Assembly: GCA_050084515.1 (NCBI GenBank)
Contig: CM114271.1
Location: forward strand, 1,302,001 to 1,366,000
Direction: 5' to 3'
Source: Blasia pusilla
Lineage: Eukaryota; Marchantiophyta; Marchantiopsida; Blasiales
Length of the DNA stretch: 64,000 nucleotides
Shown here: piece by piece, positions 1-8,368 of the stretch
Numbering within the stretch: the first letter of the stretch is position 1
How the letters are laid out: each line of letters starts with the position of its first letter
The notes under the pieces: model-generated
Seen by the model: the letters and a program-made list of their open reading frames with translations, nothing else
What the model was told of the DNA's origin: nothing
Databases searched by the model: none
Translations under genes and position numbers: made by a program

Positions 1-1382
1 ACCGGCGGAAAAAGTATCCCGCATACGAAATTCGCGAGATACTGACACGTAGCTAACAGCTGGAGAACATGAGGTCTAGATGGGTTCGGTAGCAGACGAC
101 TGGTCTGTACACATCTGGCCACAGCGAGGCCAATGATGCGCGGTCCAACCTGAGAACAAGTTTCGTTCGTCGGAGGGAGCATTTGGATGGATGGGTGTGA
201 AATGTAACGATTCTCGGTTGCGCGCGCGGAAAGGCTCACGGTCGGAGCGAGTGGTGAAGGTGTGGCAGTGGACTGACTGACGGACTGAGTGACTGGCTAG
301 CATTCCCGTGCCAGATAGTACAAACAGCCACTCTAAGTTTAACCCGTGGTAGAATAGGTGAGGTACGTTTACAGGGTCTGTACGGACTCCTTATTGACCC
401 GCCCGCGCCCTCGCCCTGAGGATGGAGAAGAGTAACGTCCCCGTCTCCCTTCTTCCCTCGCCTACGTTCATCCCTCAACTACCCGCGGCAACTACAAGAG
501 CGCTGGCGCCCCCTCCTCTCAGACGCAGTCTGCCATTCGTTCTCTCCACCTCAATCGATCAAGCATCCGCTCGGAGTGCGTTCGTGTGTGGAGCTCAAAG
601 AGAGAAGAGTTATCGTGTCGCCAACCCTCAAGGAGCGCTCTGGTGTTTCTGGTGTGTCGGCTTACGGACGCGAAGCTTGGCTTGGCCAGAACGTTTTGGA
701 GAGTTGTGAACGGCCTCTGCCGTTTGAGGGCCGCGGGTCTCTCAATTTCGATCTGTTCTCGAGTGGGAGAAGGTGATCACCACGACGACCGCTAGGGGCA
801 GAGATTTAGTAAGTAATTACGGGGTCGGGACGATCTTTGGGCGTCGGTGTCGATGTCGGTGTCGTTTGTAGTGTTTCGCGTCTGGATCTTTTCCTCATTT
901 AGAACAGTGCATGGACCGAGATCGGAGTTCAACTGCTGTCTAGGTTGTTCGAGTTTTTGATGTATCCCTACTCGTTCTGAATCGGATTTGGTCTGCATCT
1001 GTTATTCCCGCTTTGTTCATAGTGTTCGCCTCAGTTATTTTTCTAAATCTGTGCTCCGCCCCCTCATGATTCTCAGTAGACGCTAGGAATACTGGACAGT
1101 TACTATTCTCTGCTACTTCGACCGGTCTCTCGTCCTTTTAGGCGAATGTGCGTAGTTAGTCTAAGTAACTGTCCCTGAAATGCCGTTAGTAAATTGAATT
1201 CTCTGTGAGCGAGTAGTGTGTGGCCCCGGGGTGCCAACAGGTTGCCATTCCTAATTGACCCTCCTTGATGACGCTATTTGGTGGATTTAGTTTGGACAGT
1301 CCCACTCTCACTCTCATTCTAGATCCTTCTCTCAAATTTGGTTCTGATGTCTCTCTTCTCTCCGATCTCTCAGAAGGCCTTA
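1..1382 (+). other. Upstream region and probable 5' leader of the polyamine gene
   Basis: I recognise no protein gene here; open frames on both strands are short and resemble nothing I know. The stretch is richer in GC than the intergenic DNA further right and probably holds the promoter and first leader exon of the AdoMetDC-ODC gene. A pyrimidine-rich tract ending in CAG at 1371-1373 looks like a splice acceptor just before the tiny uORF, and GTAAGTAAT at 809 is a possible donor. Such an intron would remove an ATG at 1268 that lies in frame with the small uORF. The transcription start cannot be placed from sequence alone. Confidence 0.4.
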
Positions 1383-1391
1383 ATGTTATAA
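1383..1391 (+). promoter_or_regulatory. Tiny uORF (Met-Leu-stop) of the AdoMetDC leader
   Basis: ATG TTA TAA at 1383-1391. The last A of the stop is the first A of the ATG of the next uORF, a one-base overlap (TAATG). Plant AdoMetDC mRNAs are known to carry exactly this arrangement of a 2-3 codon tiny uORF overlapping a small uORF. The tiny uORF is thought to divert ribosomes from the small uORF when polyamines are low, which relieves repression of the main frame. The arrangement is seen directly; function is by family. Confidence 0.85.
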
Positions 1392-1743
1392 TGGAGGCTA
1401 AAGGAGGTGACAAGAAGAATTGCAGCCGTAGTCCTTGGCAATACGAGAGTCCCCTCGGATACGTTGTGGAGGACGTCCGACCTCTCGGTGGTGTTGAGAA
1501 GTTCAGAAGTGCTGCATACTCTAACGTAAGTGCAAGTGACTTTGAGCCGTAAAATTGTGACATTGTGAAGTTTTGGATGCAACGTAAATTTAATGATTTT
1601 CCGCTGTAGTCAAATGCGGATTGTGATGTTTTCGTCATTTACGCCTCGTTACTGCGAATTCACATTCATATAACCTATGACATAACGCTTAACATGTTCA
1701 CCTGTCTCGTGATAATGTGCAGTGCGTGAGGAAGCCATCCTGA
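1391..1743 (+). CDS. Conserved small uORF peptide of plant AdoMetDC, split by one intron
   Basis: Exons 1391-1525 and 1723-1743 encode 51 residues, starting MEAKGGDKK, with the core PLGYVVEDVRPLGGVEKF, then FRSAAYSN, and after splicing CVRKPS and a stop. The intron 1526-1722 has a GTAAGT donor and a GTGCAG acceptor and falls between Asn45 and Cys46. This is the conserved AdoMetDC small uORF of land plants, usually 50-54 residues and ending CVRKPS. In flowering plants the nascent peptide represses translation of the main frame when spermidine or spermine is abundant. Unspliced RNA would instead read past the donor into SASDFEP and stop, losing the conserved end. The main start codon lies 191 bases downstream. 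An in-frame ATG at 1268 would lengthen the peptide unless removed by splicing. Confidence 0.93.
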
Positions 1744-1934
1744 TATACGCTAAAGGAGTGCGAATAGGAGTGGTGCTGCTGCCCCCTGGAGTGGTCTGAT
1801 CTGCTGCTCGCAGCTCCCCTGCAGATCATTGCTTCATAAATTCTGTTTCCCTGCCAGTTCTCTCCCACCCCCCCACCACAAATATCAAATCCATCCTCTT
1901 AGGGCGTTCGTTAGTCGTCAACTAGATCAGCGAA

Positions 1935-4520
1935 ATGGGAGTGTGTGTTACATCCGAGTCCGGAGTTGCAATGGAGGCCCAAGCAGTGAGTCCGGGATTT
2001 GAAGGTTTTGAGAAGAGGTTGGAAGTCGAGTTTCATCCTGCTCCTGTCTTCACTGATCCTTCGGGTAGGGGCCTCAGAGCTGTTTCCCGGTCACAGTTGG
2101 ATGCCATGCTGGATGCTGCGAAGTGCACTATTGTGTCAATACTTTGCAACGAGGAGTTTGATTCATATGTGCTATCTGAATCAAGTCTCTTTGTCTACCC
2201 CTTGAAGATCGTGTTGAAGACTTGTGGTACGACCCAAATTCTGAATGCTGTTCCGTCTCTTCTGGAGCTGGCTTCCGCACATTGTCTCAAACTACGGTGC
2301 TGCAAGTACTCTCGTGGTACTTTCATGTTCCCCTCCGTCCAGCCGTTCCCTCATGGGAGTTTCAGCGAGGAGGTGAGATACTTGGAGCGATACTTCGGTC
2401 ATCTGGGATTGGGGGGCAAAGCTTACGTCATGGGTAATATGGCCAAGTTTCCGAACTGGCATATTTACACAGCGTCCGACGAGAATGATTTCCGAACTGA
2501 GCGTACGTACACTTTGGAGATGTGTTTGACGAAGCTCGACAAGAAGAAGGCCGAACAGTTCTTCAATGCAGATGGTACAAAATCGGGTGCGGACATGACG
2601 GAGGCGGCAGGGATTAATAAGTTGTTACCCAACTCAAAGATATGCGATTTTGCATTTGAACCTTGTGGGTATTCGATGAACTCAATTGAAGGCGCAGCAC
2701 ACTCAACTATTCATGTTACTCCGGAAGATGGTTTTAGTTTTGCCAGTTTTGAGACTATGGGATACGGCCCTCGGGAAGTGGATCTGCAGTCTTTGGTGGC
2801 TGATGTCACCTCTGTCTTCAAGCCCGCTTGCTTTTCCCTGTGCCTCTACGCAACTGGTGGGACAGACAGCGTTATCCGGCCTGGGTCCTGGGGGATTCCA
2901 ATCTGTCCGCCAGGTTACGTTTGTGACGGCACGAGCCGACAGGAGCTGCCTTGCGGCAGTGTCGTAGTGTTTCACACCTTCAAGGATTCAGCTAACTGTT
3001 CAGTGGTATCCGTTCAACCCCTTGCCTTGCTGTTCGATTCGGAGGACAGGTTGCTGAACGGTGATTTCGTGCCCGATATTAAAATGGTCGTGAAGGAAAA
3101 TGCGGTATCCAAAGGCCTGTCATGCAGTGTTGTTAAGAATGTGTGGAAGAGCAGCGGTCTCTTTGATGGAGGAATGGCGGATGTGCTGGCAGAACTTAAG
3201 CCTGACATAGTTGGTTCTACTGTCACCGATATGGACTCGTTCATCCGAAAAAAAATTGCCGGAACTGGAATGGAAAGTGCATTCTATGTTTTGGATTTGG
3301 GTTTGATAACCAGGCAGTGGAAGCTGTGGCAGTCTTGCCTACCCCGTGTGAAACCGTTTTATGCCGTGAAGTGCAATCCCGAAGTGGCTCTTGTATCGTT
3401 CCTGGCTAAGCTGGGAGCTGGCTTTGACGTTGCTAGCAAGTCGGAACTTTTAGTCGTCACCAATATTGGTGTCGCCCCTGATGACATTATCTTCGCAAAT
3501 CCTTGCAAACTTCCGTCCCACATTGTGGAAGCTGGAAAACTGCATGTGCAACGTACTACGTTTGATTCCGAGTCTGAACTCTTCAAATTGAAGAAGTATT
3601 TACCGCAGGCAGAATTGGTTCTGCGGATCAGAGCTGAAGACGTGGAAAGCTGCTTTTCTGGTATCAAGTATGGGGCAGAGCTGGACGAGTGCGAACATCT
3701 TCTCACAGTTGCGAAGCAGCTGAGTCTGAAAGTAGTCGGGGTTGCGTTTCATGTCGGCAGCGGCGCGTCAGATCCTAATGCTTACGCATACGGGATTGCA
3801 CGTGCGAAGCAGGTATTTGATTTTGCAGCGTCTATCGGCTTGAATGAACTGAACCTTCTTGACATCGGTGGAGGCTTCGTTTCGAACGGGTCGGTCGGCG
3901 TAAGATTCCATAACGTTGCGTCTGCAATCAACAAGGCACTTGATGCATATTTTCCTCCAAGCATGGGAGTGAAGGTCATGGCAGAGCCGGGCCGGTTCTT
4001 CGCTGAAGATGCGTTCACTCTTGCCACTTACGTCTTCGGCAGTCGTATGCGTAAGAAGGGGGCGACTAAAGTAGCAGAATACTGGGTGAATGATGGCATT
4101 TATGGATCGATGAATTGTCTTCTGTATGCTAACGCCATCTTGTCTGTCCGTGCCTTGTCTCAAACTGAGGAAGTGGAGGTGGGGTGGCATGACAAGAACG
4201 AATACCCTTCCACCATCTTTGGCCCTACTTGCGATGGACTCGACTGTTTGATGCGTGATGTTTGGCTTCCTCAGCTGCAATGCGGCGACTGGCTGCTTTT
4301 CTTGCGCATGGGGGCATACACCAAAGCTGCCGGATCCAATTTCAACGGGTTCGATGTAAAAGATATTCCCACGTTTACCGTCTATTCTTGTAGTGAGAAG
4401 GATTATTCTTGCTTAGACCACGAATATGTGGGCGTAGAGAAACGCGACTCTTGTGAAGAATGCTCCATTTTTAGTTTTGGTAATCTCAGTAGTGGTAGTA
4501 GCAGTGACGACGAGCAGTAG
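1935..4520 (+). CDS. Bifunctional S-adenosylmethionine decarboxylase - ornithine decarboxylase fusion
   Basis: One intronless frame of 861 residues. Met1 (1935) and Met13 (1971) are both possible starts; Met13 fits the usual AdoMetDC N-terminus. AdoMetDC part, about 13-350: acidic residues E23 and E26, self-cleavage site LSE/SS with pyruvoyl-forming S83, C97 in KTCGTT, S247 in GYSMN and H260 in STIHVTPEDGFS. A linker of about 70 residues follows. ODC part, about 425-818: PLP lysine K479 in PFYAVKCNP, D498, HVGSG at 606-610, GGGF at 645-648, AEPGR at 683-687, C766-D767 in FGPTCDGLD and GAYTKAAGSNFNGF near 793-806. The tail is Ser/Asp-rich. AdoMetDC yields decarboxylated AdoMet and ODC yields putrescine, the two inputs of spermidine synthase, probably in cytosol. 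Oddity: the Tyr-Asp-His motif holding human D332 reads Tyr731-Ala732-Asn733. Plant AdoMetDC and most plant ODC frames also lack introns. Fusion in this order is known in Plasmodium. Confidence 0.95.
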   Translation: MGVCVTSESGVAMEAQAVSPGFEGFEKRLEVEFHPAPVFTDPSGRGLRAVSRSQLDAMLDAAKCTIVSILCNEEFDSYVLSESSLFVYPLKIVLKTCGTTQILNAVPSLLELASAHCLKLRCCKYSRGTFMFPSVQPFPHGSFSEEVRYLERYFGHLGLGGKAYVMGNMAKFPNWHIYTASDENDFRTERTYTLEMCLTKLDKKKAEQFFNADGTKSGADMTEAAGINKLLPNSKICDFAFEPCGYSMNSIEGAAHSTIHVTPEDGFSFASFETMGYGPREVDLQSLVADVTSVFKPACFSLCLYATGGTDSVIRPGSWGIPICPPGYVCDGTSRQELPCGSVVVFHTFKDSANCSVVSVQPLALLFDSEDRLLNGDFVPDIKMVVKENAVSKGLSCSVVKNVWKSSGLFDGGMADVLAELKPDIVGSTVTDMDSFIRKKIAGTGMESAFYVLDLGLITRQWKLWQSCLPRVKPFYAVKCNPEVALVSFLAKLGAGFDVASKSELLVVTNIGVAPDDIIFANPCKLPSHIVEAGKLHVQRTTFDSESELFKLKKYLPQAELVLRIRAEDVESCFSGIKYGAELDECEHLLTVAKQLSLKVVGVAFHVGSGASDPNAYAYGIARAKQVFDFAASIGLNELNLLDIGGGFVSNGSVGVRFHNVASAINKALDAYFPPSMGVKVMAEPGRFFAEDAFTLATYVFGSRMRKKGATKVAEYWVNDGIYGSMNCLLYANAILSVRALSQTEEVEVGWHDKNEYPSTIFGPTCDGLDCLMRDVWLPQLQCGDWLLFLRMGAYTKAAGSNFNGFDVKDIPTFTVYSCSEKDYSCLDHEYVGVEKRDSCEECSIFSFGNLSSGSSSDDEQ

Positions 4521-5640
4521 GCATACCGTTGCATCTCGCATTTTTGTAATCCTTCAAAGGATATAGTTAGTTTTGAAATTAGGGCGGAGTATAAGACTGG
4601 AAATAATAGATGTATTATATTCTACTGTCTAAGTAGGTATGGAGCATACATCTGTCCCGAGCAAGTGTGCAGCAGTCAAAAGTAGATAATATGTCAGAAT
4701 TTTTTCTCCCTTCCTATACAGGGGCTTTTCATTGTCGACTATTGAACAATTTTGTTGCTACCTCTAGCTAACTAGAAACTCTGTCTAACTCAATAAAAAA
4801 GGTGATGAATTATTGACTGTATCGTGGCTATATAGTCGACAAGTAGATTGAACATTTGTCAAATACGTGCATATTTAACATTTATCAAATACGTGCATAT
4901 TCTTACTAACTTGAAAAATGCTGGAAGGCGAGAAATCTCTCTTCGTTGAGCTATAAGCCTGAATCAGGTTGTAAAATAAGGAAGGAGAAGTAATGAAAAA
5001 ATTAGCGATTTTGAAACTAACTCTTGAATTATTACAACTACTTGTGCAGTACGGAAAAGACACTCTCGAATCTATTTGGATTCCCTTGCGTAAGCCGAAA
5101 ATGCACAATGCCAATAGAAAGAGCGGGGAACCGCAGAGCTGGCGACCTCTGCTAAACTGGACAGATAAACTTGCCAAGTTTCTACGTGAAAGTTAATCAA
5201 GGGCCGTCTCTGTAAGTAACGTCAGCAAACGTCACAGCAGCCGTAACCATCGAAATTCGTCCACACGTAAGCATCTCTGAAACACACTGGAAATGAGAAA
5301 TGGTATTATAATTCCTCAGATGCTGCACACTGCCCAAAAATGCTACGAGAGCCGGTGCTGCTCCGTCCCACACCCGTTATCCTGGACTCTTGAGCGTGCT
5401 CATTTCGCAAAGCGAGAACCTGAAATAGGACTCGGCAAGTTGGTCGAACGTCAACGACAATGCTTAACACTGCTGTCAAAGTCATTCGGTGGTCTGCAAG
5501 TGGCGCCTGCGTTCATCTCTGTAGATCGACTTCTGCCATGCTCATCCGAAACGACCACGGGTCCCGGGCTGCAACACTTGTAACCTCTGCCTCCATCTCA
5601 ACAAATTCGTCTGTGCACCATAGATTTGGACGCCGCGGAA
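4521..5640. other. 3' flank of the fusion gene
   Basis: No gene recognised. AATAAA at 4792-4797 is a possible poly(A) signal about 270 bases after the stop. A 26-bp tandem duplication follows at 4851-4902. Short open frames at 4875-5196 and 5293-5645 show no known motif. Confidence 0.4.
4851..4902. repeat. 26-bp tandem duplication
   Basis: Two adjacent units, 4851-4876 and 4877-4902, differ at only two positions (G/A early in the unit and the last base). Each starts AACATTT and contains CAAATACGTGCATATT. Confidence 0.85.
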
Positions 5641-6560
5641 CCTGAGGCCCTGGCCGTCAAAGGTTGTACTCGGTCAGGAAACGGTCTCCCTGTCTGCCAC
5701 CGGTCGCCACTCTGTAACACGATTCGCGCCCTAAACGGCTTCCACCCTGCCCCAGTCGCCCGCGTTCAGCTTTGGGAGGGGGTAACCTTTGCGTTGGGGT
5801 CGTTCACCACAAGCGAAGGTGTTCGCTGCACCATCCGATTTAAAGCACGCACGCGTCCGCTGGGTTGGATGCAATGGCATCCGAACTTGGGCCGCACCAT
5901 TCGCTCTAAAGCACGAAACCGCTCCCGAACTGGCACGCACGGAATTTCGTACCACGCTGGGCTGCACCGTCCGTTCGAAAGCACGCTCTCTCTTTCTCAG
6001 ATAGATGCAATTTCATCCGGATCCGCAACTGGACTCGTGATTCTCGTGAGCTAAAACCGAGTCCAGGACCAAACACCACGACGAAGCTAGCGAGGTATAT
6101 ATGGATGTTTGTCCCGTCCCTACCCGCACCTCTCTCCACTTCCTTAGTAACAGCCAACTTTGCCGACGCGGCACACTCATGACTTTCGTTGGCATTGTCG
6201 TAGATGCCCGCCTGATCATCCGTGCTCTGCATTCCACGTGATGCGGACTCGTGCTGACCGTACGAGCCAGTCACTCAACGAATCATGTGGACTCCTCAGT
6301 GTTCTCACTGTGTTCGAACTCTTCTCAGGACCGTGCGTTCTGAGAATCTGGGATTCTGAATATCGTCCCGTCTCGGCCCCCGGGTCTCGCTCGCTCGTAT
6401 ATCGCCGCGATTCCACCCACGTAGTGCGCCATCCAACTAAAGAGCGCGACCGCACCACTTCAAAGTTCAACGCCCCGTCAACTTCAGCTCGTTCCAGGCT
6501 CGCCGTGAAACGAGCGGGAAATGGTGCGGCGTCACATGGGCGCGCATGGACCATTTCCGT
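5640..6560. other. GC-rich patch with repeated GCACC...AAAGCACG motif
   Basis: GC content is visibly higher than in the flanks and CpG is frequent. Three imperfect copies of a motif of the form gCACC-TCCG-TAAAGCACG start near 5823, 5891 and 5964, about 70 bp apart. Open frames run on both strands at 5626-6576, but they mirror each other as GC-rich DNA does and contain no domain I recognise. This could be a decayed element or a remnant of a gene's 5' region. Confidence 0.4.
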
Positions 6561-7593
6561 CCCTACCGCCTATTAAATGTGGGTCATGATTGAAGAGGGG
6601 TTGGTGCAAAACATGGCACTTGGGAGAGGACTCGAATCTGGGCATTCGCAATGGACTCACCATCCACTCCACTAGAATACCCTACGTGAAGTGTAGGGTA
6701 TTAACAAAATTATTAATCTGTTATCCAAAATAGAACTTGTGGTTTCAGGATCTTGACCTCGGGTTAACTAACATGAGGATGAATAGGCGCGAGGTTTCCG
6801 TCAAGTGTCATGGGATATATTCTACTCAAAGCATGCCCATTTCCGCATGTATCGTGGATGCTCATGGACTTGTGTTTCCAGCCTAGACCATATTCATCAT
6901 TCGATTGAGAATTCTTCAATGTGAAATGGATTTGCTTTCCTATTCACAAGAGGGTCGAGAATTCTTTACGACCACCACTGTGAGTCCCAAATGGATTCAG
7001 GATTCTCTTGGTGCTCCATCTCCTCACAAGCCACATATACTTTGTTAAACTTTCGACCTCAAATCTTAAGATGTGCTACTCCCCTCCACACTCCCTTATA
7101 ATTTGACCTATTTAGTGGGGGCCCCCAAACTATTTATGTCCATATGAGTGTTTTCTTTAACGTAAGAAAGACTTTCATGGAGTCTCCAAATGTTACTGGG
7201 TAACACTTGAATCATGCTCTTTTTTTTTTTTCCCAAATATGCTCTTAATGTACTTTGATATCTTGAAAGAGAGCAAGGTTTCTTCTCATGGCATGATAGT
7301 TATTCTTTAGATATGTTTTGTAAGATGATTATGTGTGAGATGAAAATAGAGACCAACCAAGATTAATTTTTTATTACATCTCATATCTTACAAGAGATAT
7401 CATCCATAGTCATCCTTGGACCCTAAATGGGACCATACTATAAGTGGATGGAAATGGATAAAAGCACTAACTTTCTAATTTGATATAGATTCTCATTAGT
7501 AACCCAAATACATTGACATAATTTTTGCAAAGGATAAACATATAAAAAAAAGTGCACATAAGGTCGAAAAAATTTTATTATATATATATATAG
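6561..7593. other. AT-rich intergenic DNA
   Basis: No gene recognised. A short 10-bp hairpin (AATACCCTAC ... GTAGGGTATT) lies at 6676-6702. The right end runs into a TA microsatellite that hosts the MITE at 7594. Confidence 0.4.
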
Positions 7594-7819
7594 CGGGTCC
7601 CATGGGCGGGACGTCGCGGCGACCTTCGGGAATCGCCACTTTTTCTGCGCCCAAAATTTTTTGGGCGTAGAAATTGTCCAATGTCATGGCGACGCTTTTC
7701 ACTACATATCTGACGGTTTCTGCTAAAATCCTTTGTACTTTCTTGGCTTGTCCTACGGAAATACAAAATGGTCACATAAATAAGGTCGTCGAGACCTCTA
7801 CGGAGGCCCATGGGACCCG
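7594..7819. mobile_element. Short non-autonomous element (MITE) inside a TA microsatellite
   Basis: A 226-bp unit with perfect 14-bp terminal inverted repeats: CGGGTCCCATGGGC at 7594-7607 and its reverse complement at 7806-7819. Runs of TA flank both ends (about 7579-7592 and 7820-7846). The inside is GC-richer than the surroundings and has no coding potential. The form fits MITEs that insert into TA repeats, like the Micron family of rice; the family here is unassigned. Confidence 0.75.
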
Positions 7820-8314
7820 ATATATATATATATATATATATATATAGGAACTTTATACTTTGATATATATTCTCACGACTCTCACAAAGAAGACGTAATA
7901 ATTTGTGTGAAGGATGAGTTTATTAGCAAAAATTTACAAAAGGTTGCAAAAGACCATGCTAACAAAGTTTTTTGAATTGGTGAGTTTTGTTGGATAAAAG
8001 ATCTTCAAATTTGATGTGTTGAGTTTGTTATAATTTCATTTAAAATTTTCTGATATACTAAATATTTCATACATTTTTTTTCTAATTATTTTTAACTATT
8101 GTTAGTTCTGCAAACTATGGTTGGAAGTTCACCATGGTCACAAGTCTCTTAGTTGGTTAGATTACTACTTATCTCTTAACCATTTTTGTTAGTTCTGGTT
8201 TTGTAAATTGTGCTCATGGTGTGTTGGCCTCCTCCTAGTGTGTTGGCTTACATGGTATGCTCGCCTGCTCATGTTGTGTTGGCCCTTCCACCTTCCCTTC
8301 TAGGAAACTCTATA

Positions 8315-8368
<54 letters not shown>

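Noticed and set aside
3768-4280. 170-codon open frame on the minus strand
   Set aside because: It lies entirely opposite the ODC domain, has no motif, and is explained by codon bias of the coding strand.
1935-4520. Two adjacent genes, AdoMetDC then ODC, misjoined
   Set aside because: No stop codon, splice signal or frameshift separates the two halves; the linker is in frame throughout. Assembly error remains testable but nothing in the sequence suggests it.
5626-6576. Several overlapping open frames on both strands
   Set aside because: Overlapping frames on both strands are typical of GC-rich DNA; no domain, start context or splice pattern supports a gene.
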